Translations under genes and position numbers: made by a program
The notes under the pieces: model-generated
Database searches by the model: none
What the model was told of the DNA's origin: nothing
What the model saw: only the letters and a program-made list of their open reading frames with translations
Shown: in pieces, positions 21,112 through 31,246 of the stretch
Position numbering within the stretch: the stretch's first letter is position 1
Layout: each line of letters opens with the position of its first letter
DNA from: Magicicada septendecula
Lineage: Eukaryota; Arthropoda; Insecta; Hemiptera; Cicadidae
NCBI GenBank assembly: GCA_034769895.1
Contig: CM068373.1
Span: 285,357,379-285,421,378 of the forward strand
DNA: 64,000 nucleotides
Reading direction: 5' to 3'

Positions 21112-23019
21112 ATGAGGGCAGAAGAAATGGAGAAGGAAGAAGGTGTACAAGAACAGGAAGTAGAAATAATAACAGATAGTGAAATGGAACAACAGACAGA
21201 TGAAATAACGGAAACTGAAATAATTGCGGACAAGGAAAAGGAAGTAATTGAAGAAGATGCCCAAGGGGATCAACCAGATAAGCCTAACCAAAAAGAAGAC
21301 TTGAGTATGCAGGAGATGTTTAAACTATTATTGATAAATTCAAAGAGACTGGAGGAAAAATTCGATAAAACAAATGAGGAAAACAAGGAGAATTTGAGGA
21401 AAATAAATGAGGAAAATAAAGAAAATTTTAGGAAAACAAATGAGGAAATTAAAGAAACCTCAAAACTAATGAACGAAAAGTTCGATAGGAATAACGAAAG
21501 ATTAAACCAAATTCACGAAAGGTTAGATAGGAATGATGAGGGTTTAAAACAAATGAAGGAAGATATCCTACAAATACATGAAGAAAATTTAAGGCAAATT
21601 AATGAAAAAATTGAGAATATTCATGTAACAGTTAACCAGAAGGTGGACCAAAATAACGAGGAAAGAAAATTAGAAATAGCCAAAACAAATGAAGGGTTAG
21701 AAAAAACTAACGAAACAATAGTACAGGTTCGTGAAGAATTACAAAATAAAATTAATGACATAAAAATTGAGAGTAAAACAATGGTCGAAGAAATCCAACA
21801 GGAAACTGTCGGAAAATATGAGCAAATTAAAAACGAAGTACATCAGGTACGGGAAGAGAATAAGGAAGGTATTACACAAATACAGACAGACATGGGTGAA
21901 CGACTCGAAAGAGTATATGGCAATTTAAACAGTATGGAAGGTCAAATTAATACCAGTAAAAGTAAAATAGAGGAAATTAGTAGATGTGAATTACAGTTGC
22001 AAGAAGAAGTAGATGCATGGCGGGATAGGACATGCCAACATAGTTATACAAATAACCACGAGAACCGGGAGTCGATTAATTTTCGTAATTACAAGCGCAA
22101 TCCGATGGAATTTTTAAAGAGGTTGGAAGAGATGATTACAAAAAATAGAGAAAATCGCTGGAGTATTATACGCAGTATGATTGATGAGACATTTAAAGAT
22201 ACCTATGATAATTGGTGGACAGCGGTGCGCCCGGATATACTGGACATGACCGAGTTCAAAAAACAATTTAAAGAGAAATATTGGTCTGAATCGACCCAGA
22301 ACATGATTAGAAATAATCTGAGTAACGGTCGATACGAAACAAACATAGGCCAGTCTCCTACTTCATACTTTCTAGGAAAAGTATGTATGGCACGGAACTT
22401 AGAGCCCAGAATTCCCGAAGAATGTTTGGTGATACAACTATCCTACCATTATGAGGAAGGGATAAAAAATGCACGTATGTGTAGCCAAATCAAAACGATT
22501 TCAGCCATGGCCAAATTCCTTGAGAATTATGAGCACAAGAACCAATACCAAAGAAATAGGATGTTAAATTATAAATATCAGAAGTATAATAATAACGAGC
22601 CACCAACCAATTCTCATAATAATTATCACAATCGACCTGCGCAGAACGTTAATGCAAATAGGACCCAAAATGAGCACGCGAATAATAATTCCAGGAACTA
22701 TAATTATCGTGGCAATAATACTTATAATTACCGCGATAGTCGCAATAATAGAGGAGATGGGGACAGACGACCCAATAATTATAGGCATAACGTTAATTAT
22801 ATCTACTCCAGGCCTCAAGGTAATCAGCGACGGTATTACCCAAGGAGTCACCGATATGACAATCATTATGACCAGTCCCGGCGTGAAGACAACTATCCAC
22901 CTGAAAGAAATTATGGGATAGCGGAACCTAATACAGAGGACCGCACCGAAACTGTACTAAATCAACATAATAATCCAAATGAAAATAGAGAAGAGGGGGT
23001 AAGCCCTCATTTAAACTAA
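21112..23019 (+). CDS. gag: Gypsy-B Gag polyprotein (635 aa)
   Basis: Structural Gag, intact. Residues ~40-310 form a long charged coiled coil built from degenerate NEENKEN(L/F)RK-type repeats. A capsid-like region spans about 331-470 (NPMEFLKRLEE, FKKQFKEKYW, QLSYHYEEG), homologous to the Gypsy-A Gag. The tail from ~480 is extremely rich in Asn, Arg and Tyr and has no zinc knuckle; the Arg/Asn-rich tract is the probable RNA-binding part. It ends at TAA 23017-23019, directly after a TTTAAAC heptamer in the right phase to shift ribosomes into the following pol frame. Confidence 0.9.
   Translation: MRAEEMEKEEGVQEQEVEIITDSEMEQQTDEITETEIIADKEKEVIEEDAQGDQPDKPNQKEDLSMQEMFKLLLINSKRLEEKFDKTNEENKENLRKINEENKENFRKTNEEIKETSKLMNEKFDRNNERLNQIHERLDRNDEGLKQMKEDILQIHEENLRQINEKIENIHVTVNQKVDQNNEERKLEIAKTNEGLEKTNETIVQVREELQNKINDIKIESKTMVEEIQQETVGKYEQIKNEVHQVREENKEGITQIQTDMGERLERVYGNLNSMEGQINTSKSKIEEISRCELQLQEEVDAWRDRTCQHSYTNNHENRESINFRNYKRNPMEFLKRLEEMITKNRENRWSIIRSMIDETFKDTYDNWWTAVRPDILDMTEFKKQFKEKYWSESTQNMIRNNLSNGRYETNIGQSPTSYFLGKVCMARNLEPRIPEECLVIQLSYHYEEGIKNARMCSQIKTISAMAKFLENYEHKNQYQRNRMLNYKYQKYNNNEPPTNSHNNYHNRPAQNVNANRTQNEHANNNSRNYNYRGNNTYNYRDSRNNRGDGDRRPNNYRHNVNYIYSRPQGNQRRYYPRSHRYDNHYDQSRREDNYPPERNYGIAEPNTEDRTETVLNQHNNPNENREEGVSPHLN
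23010..23016 (+). promoter_or_regulatory. -1 frameshift heptamer T TTA AAC at the end of gag
   Basis: Gag codons are CAT TTA AAC TAA. The heptamer T-TTA-AAC is in X_XXY_YYZ phase, with the stop codon as the next triplet. A -1 slip continues as CTA ATA GAG GCA GTG into the pol frame, which is open. Confidence 0.8.
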
Positions 23020-23027
23020 TAGAGGCA

Positions 23028-24203
23028 GTGAAAAATAATGAATACCCTTCACTGAACCGTAATCTTGGGGAACAACGACTTGTAAACAAAAATAAGAATA
23101 ATAATATCATAACTATAATTAATAACCACTATTTAAAGAATATTAGAGAAGATTTATTGGAAGAGGATAAGAAACATGTAAACAGTAACAGTAATAACGA
23201 AATCATATATGTAACAGCAAAATTAAATGGGGTACAATCTACCATAATGATAGATACTGGATCTAACATATCGTTGATAGACAGTACTGAACTTGAAAAA
23301 ATACAGCGAGAAGGCCAGTTGCCCATACCGACATTACCTGTCAATAATGTGATAATTATCGGAGCCACTGGACGGCAAAATAAAACAGTTAAAAAACAAG
23401 TATCGCTTGATCTTACCAATAATAATATGACCCTACCAATAGGATTCTTGGTCGCAACGGGATTACCGTTCAATGTATTCATTGGATGCGATGTATTGCG
23501 CCAGCATTCCGCAGTAATTGACTTACATAAAGGCATAATATCTTTAACATCCGAAGAAGGACATCACATGGTAATCAGCTTCGCCAGCAGAATGCTTAAC
23601 AACTGCGAACGCAATTATAACGTTACCGAGAAGGAGCTGCTAAGTGTAGTGTACGCGTGCAATAAATTTAGAACTTACATACTCGGATACCCAGTGACCG
23701 TAAGAAGTGACCATAAATCAATTTCATTTCTAAAACGATGTAAACTTAGTCATGGCCGGCTAACTAGATGGGTCCTTGCATTGCAAGAGTATTGCATCGA
23801 TTGGGAATATATACCTGGAAGAAAGAACATAGCAGCCGATATCTTGTCCCGAATAAACATACAAGACCAATCGTTCGAAGGAGAAAAGGAACAGATTGCA
23901 AAAGTGTACCATGTCATTAAGAGTCGGAAGGATTTAGAAATTATTACAAATGAAATTAATCAACACCAAAAATCGGATCCCAAATTAATAAACATACGCC
24001 AGAAGGTACAAAATGCTGATGAAGTTATTACTAAATATTACTGTATACATGATGATCGATTATTTATTAAGGTTACCCCTAAACAAATAAACTGGAAACT
24101 AGTAATTCCCACCGCTGTGGAAAACAAATTGATATTGGATTACCATGAACGATATGGACACATGGGAGCCATGAAAATCGTCAAAGCCCTGGAAGAACAA
24201 GTG
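23028..24203 (+). pseudogene. pol: Gypsy-B Pol, N-terminal part: protease fused to truncated RNase H, RT deleted
   Basis: The frame continues from gag by -1 shift. Aspartic protease is clear (MIDTGSNISLID near residue 75). Near residue 175 (around 23553-23570) the text jumps in frame into the middle of RNase H (FASRMLNNCERNYNVTEKELLS, then VRSDHKSISF), followed by the start of integrase (HERYGHMGAMK). Compared with Gypsy-A, all of RT and the first RNase H catalytic Asp are missing, roughly 1.2-1.3 kb. The frame is then cut at 24204 by the BEL LTR. It resumes at 38831, in frame if the insert and one AAGTG are ignored. Confidence 0.88.
24199..24203. repeat. 5-bp target-site duplication AAGTG, left of the BEL tandem
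   Basis: AAGTG at 24199-24203 recurs at 38826-38830 immediately outside the third LTR. No duplication flanks the middle LTR. Confidence 0.85.
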
Positions 24204-24724
24204 TGGCTGATCCCGGCCCAAGTGGGCCGAAACAGTTTAAGAAAGGTAACGTCCCGCAAGTGCGGACCGGAAGAGTTAATTTGTTCAGCCCAAGCGGGCG
24301 AAAATTATGTATCTTGTATTAAATATTTGTCTGCTGGTCTTCCATTATGATTGAAGATGTTGTGTAGGATGTATTAAATTACATTAAGAAATAAGAGAAG
24401 TGGACTGTATACGAATAGTTTTAATAATTTGAATGATCACATTACAGCTGTAATAAATTGAAAGAAGGCTGGCTAATGCTGCATATTGAATTAATAATTA
24501 ATAAATTTAGTTAAGAATGAAGTTGTGGCGCTAGTTGGCCATGATAGAAAATAGTAAGGCCTAAGGCCTACATCTAATGTCGACACTAACTTGACAGAAA
24601 GGTCCGGCGAACCGAACGCCGAGATTACTGAATGTGCACTGGTCAAGTACGATTACGCGAACGTTGATGAGATATAAATCAGATTAGCCAACCTAGTAAA
24701 ATAAAATCATCGCGCTACCGTCCA
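24204..24724 (-). repeat. BEL LTR 1 (3' LTR)
   Basis: 521 bp. Identical by eye to the other two LTRs except one A/G difference in TTGACAGAAAGG (about 24596). Its plus-strand left end carries three small hairpins. Confidence 0.93.
24215..24299. repeat. Three serial mini-hairpins at the BEL LTR end
   Basis: GGCCCA-AG-TGGGCC (24215-24228), GTCCCGCA-AG-TGCGGAC (24252-24268) and GCCC-AAGC-GGGC (24288-24299). All three LTRs carry them. In the element's own sense they lie in the last part of the LTR, close to the primer site. Confidence 0.75.
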
Positions 24725-25843
24725 TAAGCTGCCCGTCAAAAATCAAAAAGATTTTTTAATACATTCTTTAATAAATTATAATACATTTACAATTCAATTT
24801 GAAATAGTGGAGTTTTAATAATTAGAATCAGCTTCAAGGCTGAGTTGAACCTTGAGTTGAGATTAGATAACGGCAATCGGCCGCTAATTTGAGATAAGCA
24901 TGCAGACAGGCGACTGTAGGCCAAGGTTTGGCAAACAGCTGTTTCATGTACCACTAAGTCTGGTTAACCAATATTACTGACACAAGTGCGCAGTACGTAA
25001 CATTACAAAACATGAACGAAAAATACATAATATGCAAGTCATAGAGTTAGCTTAATGCTAGCTAAGGTCCGTAGACCTGTACAGAAGTTCATTACATGAA
25101 TAAAATTGTTGTTGAACATGTTACAGTTGCATGTTTCATTGTATATTCAGGAGGGCGACATGTATCGACCTAAATACGCTATTCCTGAAGTTTCAGGAAT
25201 TTACAATGTATGCCAACGTGTGAGCAAGCTAGATGCTGAATGTAGCCCAGATATGACGTGTATGTCATAATTTAAATAAAGAATTGTGCATGCTTACTTA
25301 CAAAAATGAATAAAATATAAGTACAATATAAATAAATTAGACAAGGCAGTTACACACGGTAGACGCTTACAATAGTTTACATCGACACAATTTATGTGAA
25401 TACAACAATAATAATTTGCATAATTACAAGATAAATAATTGTAATGTCAGCCAACAATACAATACTGAAATTACAGAAACAATTTAACAATTTAAGACAT
25501 TCACAAAATAGTACATATTTATCAGCAACAATATAAAGAAATGAATGCATGGTTACTTGACAGCAAACATGCGAATATTATGTAATAACATTAATAAATA
25601 AGACCACACAAAGACATGCAGTACACCCCATGAGATCAATGAAAGTGTGACATAGTATGCCACAAAAATTAACATACAATACAAATATTAAGATATCACC
25701 AGAACTGTGATAATCAGAAGCGTGCCATGACGCAAAATTGACAAAAATATTGTGACAATCCATCACAATCATGTTGACCAAATGGTCGTAATAAATAATA
25801 AGTCAATGGCGGAATAAAGCCGCATTGTGCTGTAACCATAGTG
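24725..25843 (-). other. BEL copy 1, 3' non-coding region
   Basis: About 1.1 kb between the pol stop and the 3' LTR, no conserved ORF. On the minus strand GACGGGCAGCTTA sits directly before the LTR start and is the polypurine-tract candidate. Confidence 0.7.
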
Positions 25844-28078
25844 TCACATCTCGTCTCGCGCTGGCAATAGACATAATTTATGTATTGGTCTCCGCAAAAC
25901 ACCCGTAGGCGTGCGAATGTCCACGACGCGAACCAAATTATCTGGGCCGGGAAATGTGGCGTTGATCACGCCAAATTTCCAGGCTAATGGAGGCAAGTTG
26001 TCCTCAATGAGCAAGGCTAAGTCACCAATGGAAACATTATCTTTGGCAAACTTCCACTTGTGACGCTGTTGCAGCTGGTGCAAATAATCGCGAGACCACG
26101 CCTTCCAAATGCCCTGGACAAACCTCTGAAGTAATTGCCAACGACCAAGGCGAGAAACAGGAACGTGAGAAAGGTCTGGGTCAGGAATCGCAGTTAGGGG
26201 CACGCAGATCAAAAAATGGCCAGGTGTGAGTGGCACCGGGTCATTAACATCCGAAGAAATAGCAAATAAAGGTCGAGAGTTCAGACATGCCTCTATCTGA
26301 GACAAAACGGTTGTGAACTCTTCGAAGTTTAGTATAGATTTGCCCACCACGCGCCGCAAATGAAATTTCAAACTCTTGATGCCGCTCTCCCAAAGGCCAC
26401 CGAAATGAGGTGAGGAGGGCGGAATAAATGACCATGATATCCCCTGAGAGGATGTGAATGACTTGATCGAGGTGATGGCATCCTTATCATGCCAAAAGTT
26501 GTAAATGTCATGTAAGATGGTGCGGGCCTTCCTGAAGTTCGTGCCGTTGTCGGAGTACAGTTGACTAGGTATACCCCGACGTGCCATAAAACGACGTAAA
26601 GCAGCTATAAATGCGCTGGCAGTAAGGTCGGACACCAATTCCAGGTGAATAGCCCTAGTTGCTAAGCAAACAAACAGAGACACGTACGCCTTAGTAAGAG
26701 TTCTAGACTTCTGCCCGCCATGACGAATCATGAAGGGACCACCATAATCAACCACGCAAAATAGAAACGGCCTTGAAGGAGTGACTCTAGGGGATGGCAA
26801 GATGCCAAGCCTCTGAACCTGCTGTGTGGCGCTAAACCTGATGCACTTGAGACACTTACGAATAATGGAACGGATGACTAGCCGGGCATTAACAATCCAC
26901 CAACGTTGACGCAGTGAATGATGCACGAGCTGCGCACCAGCATGAAGCAAACGAATGTGTTCGCGTTCGATGATAAGGCATGTGACATGCGCCGATGGGG
27001 GTAGTACGATAGGATGTTTCGAGTCGTAAGATAACTGGGAATGCTGCAATCGTCCGCCCACGCGTATCACTCCAGTGTCGTCCAGAAACGGGTCGAGAGA
27101 GGCTAACTTGCTTCTGATGGAAACAGAAGATCCGTTCCGAAGACAACTAATTTCGCCTGGGAAGTGGGTCGATTGAGATTGCCTTATAAAGAAATTAAGA
27201 GACTGATGAATTTCCGCAGGGGTCAGATCGCCCGAAAGCCTGTCCGCAGATGAGTGCCTAATATTTCTGATGAAACGAAAACAGTAAGCGTATACACGTG
27301 TCAGCCGGTGTAACGAGGAAAAGTCCAACGATAAGTCAACAGCCAGGGTAGACATTAGCGAACGGTTATGTGTAGTTTTCTCTTCCGCGATGACTTCCGA
27401 AGATGATGGAGTGGCCGGTACGAAAGATGGGAAAGGATTAGACTCTGACGATTGAGACAGACAGCCAGGACCGTGCCACCAAAGCGAGCAATCGCGCAAA
27501 ACATCCGGGAGACACCCCCTAGAAATAATATCAGCAGGATTGCGTCGCGAATCAATGTGATGCCAGGTACAAGTTTGCGTGCGACGCTGAATTTCAGCAA
27601 CCCTATTAGCGACGTATGTTTTCCAACGCGAAGACTGCGCATGAATCCAGTAAAGAGCCACCATAGAATCGGAATACAAATGTACATCCTCAATGAATGA
27701 ATGAAGAGCAGGAATAATTTTAGACACAAGTCGCGATAATAACAAACAAGCGCAGAGCTCGATACGAGGTAATGACACTTGGCGCAAGGGAGCCACGCGA
27801 GATTTTGAACACAAAAGACGACAGGAAGCAGTAGCATCTTGATAAATGACTCGGACATACACACAACAGCCGAACCCTCTCTCGGAAGCATCCGAAAAAC
27901 CATGCAACTGAACTGTAACCGCCTGATGGTTGCAACGAATAGATCGCGGGACCACTATTTTACCAATCAGACTTAATTTGTGACACAAAGAATGCCAATC
28001 CGACAGTGACTGACCGGAAAGCGGTTCATCCCAACTAAGCTTACAAAGCCAGAGTCGCTGCATGAAGTGTTTATACAA
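25844..28078 (-). CDS. pol: BEL copy 1 Pol, C-terminal part: RNase H and integrase (744 aa)
   Basis: Continuation of the upstream gag-pol ORF in the -1 frame; the two overlap at 27973-28078. RNase H region: HGFSDASERGFG near residue 64 and LYSDSMVALYWIH near 145. Integrase zinc finger: H-x-H with CLKC near 400-415. DDE core: D in VVDYGGPF (~443), D in YSDNGTNF (~510), E in GLWESG (~562). These are standard BEL/Pao motifs. The ATG at 28078 is internal to the domain and unlikely to be a real start. One ORF would be expected; loss of one T around the T6 run at 28077-28082 accounts for the break. Confidence 0.88.
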   Translation of the reverse strand: MYKHFMQRLWLCKLSWDEPLSGQSLSDWHSLCHKLSLIGKIVVPRSIRCNHQAVTVQLHGFSDASERGFGCCVYVRVIYQDATASCRLLCSKSRVAPLRQVSLPRIELCACLLLSRLVSKIIPALHSFIEDVHLYSDSMVALYWIHAQSSRWKTYVANRVAEIQRRTQTCTWHHIDSRRNPADIISRGCLPDVLRDCSLWWHGPGCLSQSSESNPFPSFVPATPSSSEVIAEEKTTHNRSLMSTLAVDLSLDFSSLHRLTRVYAYCFRFIRNIRHSSADRLSGDLTPAEIHQSLNFFIRQSQSTHFPGEISCLRNGSSVSIRSKLASLDPFLDDTGVIRVGGRLQHSQLSYDSKHPIVLPPSAHVTCLIIEREHIRLLHAGAQLVHHSLRQRWWIVNARLVIRSIIRKCLKCIRFSATQQVQRLGILPSPRVTPSRPFLFCVVDYGGPFMIRHGGQKSRTLTKAYVSLFVCLATRAIHLELVSDLTASAFIAALRRFMARRGIPSQLYSDNGTNFRKARTILHDIYNFWHDKDAITSIKSFTSSQGISWSFIPPSSPHFGGLWESGIKSLKFHLRRVVGKSILNFEEFTTVLSQIEACLNSRPLFAISSDVNDPVPLTPGHFLICVPLTAIPDPDLSHVPVSRLGRWQLLQRFVQGIWKAWSRDYLHQLQQRHKWKFAKDNVSIGDLALLIEDNLPPLAWKFGVINATFPGPDNLVRVVDIRTPTGVLRRPIHKLCLLPARDEM

Positions 28079-30981
28079 AAAACAACTGGTCCGATTAAAC
28101 CCAGTGGATCATATATTCCGGCGATTATTGAAAGAATTTGCCTCTTGGATATGCTATGAAGAACCGGAGATAGGTTGACATCAAACAAAAATGAATCAGC
28201 AGTGTTGTTCCAAAGAATGCCCAGGGTACGCACATTGTCCTGTTTATTTAGGGGTCGTGAAAGGTTGTGATGACTTGCGACCGCTGTTGGTTCATTTGAT
28301 GCCCATTTGTGCAACGTGAAACCATATTGAGCAAGTAACGCACCTAGGTCGGATTTCAGATTAGTCAGATCGGGGATAGTGTCAGAACCGGTAAGTAGAT
28401 CGTCTACATAAAAGTCGTTAGTGATGGCTAAAGCCGCTTGGTGAAAGGAAGTTTGATTGTCTCTAGCAATTTGTAAAAGGCACCGTGTGGCCAAAAAGGA
28501 GGCGCTAGCCGTGCCGTAAGTTACTGTTCGCAGCGCGAAATGCTTAAGTGGTTCGAGGGGAGAGTCACGCCACAAAATACGCTGATAGTGACAGTCCTCT
28601 TCAGCAACGCGAATCTGACGATACATTTTTTCGATGTCAGCAATCAGGACATACTTATGTGTGCGAAACCGCAACAGAATAGAGAAGAGATCTTGCTGAA
28701 CATTGGGGCCTACCAATAATAGGTCATTTAACGAAAGGCCATTTGTAGTCTTGGAGGAACCATCAAAGACAACGCGCAATTTTGTGGTCAAGCTAGAATG
28801 TTTAAACACGGCATGGTGAGGTAAGTAATAAATATTTGACGATCCTAAATTGATAGCGCCATGATCAATGGGTGTCATGTGCCCAAGCTTCATGTATTCC
28901 CCGATAAAGTCTGCGTAGTCGCGAGCGAGCTTGGGATCGTGCCTGAATCGACGCTCCAAGTTTAAAAACCTTGATTCGGCACTTGTGTAGGATTCCCCTA
29001 AGTGAGGATTATCAGACTTGAATGGGAGCGACACTATAAATCTACCCTCGTGGTTGCGCTGAGTGTAGCGCATAAAATGCTCTTCGCAAGCCGACTCGCC
29101 ATTAGGGGTATCGCCGGGGATCGTTTCTGCCTCCCAAAATCTCTCAAGAGATTGCAGGATTTGGCTGTCATTGTTCCTTGCCAAGAACGAAACAGCAGGA
29201 CCCTGGGTGTGGCAGTGCTTGGGCAGATTGCCGGCCAAAATGTAACCCAGTTTTGTCTCCTGAATGATAGGGAAGTTGGGTCCGCGTGTGTACTTATTAG
29301 CTAATATTAAATCTAGATAAAATTGAGCCCCCAATAGTATGTCGATCTGTGAAGATATATTAAAATCTGGGTCTGCGAGAAAAATTTTATTTGGAATGTG
29401 GAACCGGTTGATGTCAAACGATATTGAAGGCAGATTATGAGTTAAGTTAGATAAGACAGCAAATTTGGCCTCGAAACTATGTCTCTGATAGCGAGACATA
29501 ATACGCATAGAAACAATGTCAGTAGCGCAACACGCTGTGTTGCTTATTCCTGTAATCGGAATATTAGATCGGGTTAGTTTGAGGTGCAATCTTTTCGCAA
29601 ATGATTTCGTACAAAAATTGATCTGAGACCCGGCGTCAAGAAGTGCGCGCGCCTTATGCCTATTGCCAGCCTGATCAATGACATATACAACTGCAGTGGA
29701 TAAAAGTACATTGTTTTTACACTGTAATTTAAATGAGCAGTAGTTACTGCTGGCAGCTGCTGATTTCGGCACGTAATTAGCGTGCAGCAAGGTGTGGTGA
29801 CCCTTTGAACAAATTTTACAAACCTGTTTACTTTTACAATTTGTTATCAAATGACCTGCTCTAAGGCAGTTAATACAACATTTATGGTTTGCCACCAATT
29901 GCCCCCGCTCAGCGGCACTTAATATGCGAAAATTATTACACATGTAAAGCGGGTGATCAGATTTACAGCACACACATGAATAATGCCTTGCCGTAGCATG
30001 ATAACTCTTAAAGGTACTGCTGCCAGCAGTATTTTTTAAACTACATTTCTCAAACTTATTGTTTGGTTTTACACTAGGTTTATTGAATTGCTGTCCGGGT
30101 TCAATTGGCATAGTATTTTCTAAAAGCTGTCGGCGCAAATTCAAAAAATGAGTAAAGTCTTGAAAACTAGGCAAGTTGTCAGGGTCTATAGACTCCTTCC
30201 AACGTTTTAAAGTGATAGGGTCAAGTTTAGTGGAAAGCAATTGTATAGTAATAAACTCAAATAGGTTTACAGACAGCTTCATTGCCGCCAGCGAATTAAC
30301 AGAAGACGTTATAGTATTCGTAAACTCAGCCAAGCTTTGGACTGAGTCCTTTATTGTGGACTTAACCTGAAGTAGGTTCTGTACATAATATTTTGCTAAT
30401 ATAAATGGATTATTGTACCTATCGGACAGCAAGTTCAACGCTATTACATAATTCTCTTGACAAATTGGTAATGATTTAATTAAGTCTAATGGTTCACACT
30501 TCACCGATGAATGCAAGTAATGCAGTTTCTGTACTGGTGTTAAATCTGATCTTGAATGCACCAGATCATTAAAAATTGAATAGAAATGTTGCCACTCAAG
30601 TATGTTGCCTGAGAAGCAGGGCAAACTTATCGGTTTTAAATGCACAGGCGTCGATAGTACAGGAGGCACAGTCTGAGTATTAACAGTGTCAAGAAGTTGT
30701 AAAATGTTTGCCTCAGTTGAGTATATCATTTCCTCAACCTCGACTCGGTCTGCCTGAGCAGTGCTCACGTCTTTACTTATAAGCTCTATCTCAGACTGTA
30801 CTTCGTCGTACTTCGAGGCTAAGCTCTTAAGACTTTCTAATCTCACAGTCAAAAAATGTTTTGTGGTTAAATTAATGTCAAATGAATTTACCGCGGATTG
30901 TATCCGCACTATCGCGGACTTTAATCCGCCTCTCTTTCTGGTCAGCACCTTGAGGCCTTCCTCAGACATTCTTTTACGCAC
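27973..30981 (-). CDS. gag-pol: BEL copy 1 Gag-protease-RT ORF (1002 aa), frameshifted at its end
   Basis: Gag: N-terminal coiled coil to ~120 (KYDEVQSEIELISKD), capsid-like region ~125-300 (PCFSGNILEWQHFYSIF, a BEL hallmark), and Cys/His knuckles ~335-395, including CINCLRAGHLITNC. Aspartic protease: ALLDAGSQINF near 447. Reverse transcriptase: ~690-900, with FYVDDLLTGSD near 857. After GIYDPLGLIGPVVF the frame is wrong for ~30 residues and stops. The homologous BEL-B element keeps this frame open across the same site, so this is probably a lesion; the site is not a canonical slippery heptamer. The sequence is shared with copy 2. Confidence 0.9.
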   Translation of the reverse strand: MRKRMSEEGLKVLTRKRGGLKSAIVRIQSAVNSFDINLTTKHFLTVRLESLKSLASKYDEVQSEIELISKDVSTAQADRVEVEEMIYSTEANILQLLDTVNTQTVPPVLSTPVHLKPISLPCFSGNILEWQHFYSIFNDLVHSRSDLTPVQKLHYLHSSVKCEPLDLIKSLPICQENYVIALNLLSDRYNNPFILAKYYVQNLLQVKSTIKDSVQSLAEFTNTITSSVNSLAAMKLSVNLFEFITIQLLSTKLDPITLKRWKESIDPDNLPSFQDFTHFLNLRRQLLENTMPIEPGQQFNKPSVKPNNKFEKCSLKNTAGSSTFKSYHATARHYSCVCCKSDHPLYMCNNFRILSAAERGQLVANHKCCINCLRAGHLITNCKSKQVCKICSKGHHTLLHANYVPKSAAASSNYCSFKLQCKNNVLLSTAVVYVIDQAGNRHKARALLDAGSQINFCTKSFAKRLHLKLTRSNIPITGISNTACCATDIVSMRIMSRYQRHSFEAKFAVLSNLTHNLPSISFDINRFHIPNKIFLADPDFNISSQIDILLGAQFYLDLILANKYTRGPNFPIIQETKLGYILAGNLPKHCHTQGPAVSFLARNNDSQILQSLERFWEAETIPGDTPNGESACEEHFMRYTQRNHEGRFIVSLPFKSDNPHLGESYTSAESRFLNLERRFRHDPKLARDYADFIGEYMKLGHMTPIDHGAINLGSSNIYYLPHHAVFKHSSLTTKLRVVFDGSSKTTNGLSLNDLLLVGPNVQQDLFSILLRFRTHKYVLIADIEKMYRQIRVAEEDCHYQRILWRDSPLEPLKHFALRTVTYGTASASFLATRCLLQIARDNQTSFHQAALAITNDFYVDDLLTGSDTIPDLTNLKSDLGALLAQYGFTLHKWASNEPTAVASHHNLSRPLNKQDNVRTLGILWNNTADSFLFDVNLSPVLHSISKRQILSIIAGIYDPLGLIGPVVFCINTSCSDSGFVSLVGMNRFPVSHCRIGILCVTN

Positions 30982-31246
30982 CTTATTACTGTTGCTGGTG
31001 GTACCTGGTCAGCGACGTCCCGCAGCGTTGGCTCCTTGATGATGATGGTGAACAGCTGGCAAGATGACCACCTTGAGGCACTGCAGCCGGCAGGAACTTG
31101 CTATCACGTTGCCTGAAGACGACGAGCGAAATGGCGATGCAAATCACGCCACGGTCGCATTAGCTGACGTGCTAACCCGCCCGTGATGGCCAGAAAAGAT
31201 ACAAAAGACATTAAGTGGAAATCCAGGTCCGGAGTGACCAAAAATA
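30982..31246 (-). other. BEL copy 1 leader and primer-site region
   Basis: 265 bp between the middle LTR and gag. On the minus strand TGGTCACTCCGGACC follows the LTR end by about six bases and is the primer-site candidate. tRNA not assigned. Confidence 0.6.

Noticed and set aside
28077-28082. Programmed -1 frameshift in BEL pol at the T6 run
   Set aside because: In the reading phase the second codon is TGT, which breaks the X_XXY_YYZ rule, and BEL-B has no shift here; kept only as a lesion.
29002-29304. Plus-strand ORFs within the BEL interiors (for example 29002-29304, 30761-31039, 31183-31365 and their copies)
   Set aside because: Antisense shadows of the minus-strand gag-pol; no independent motif.
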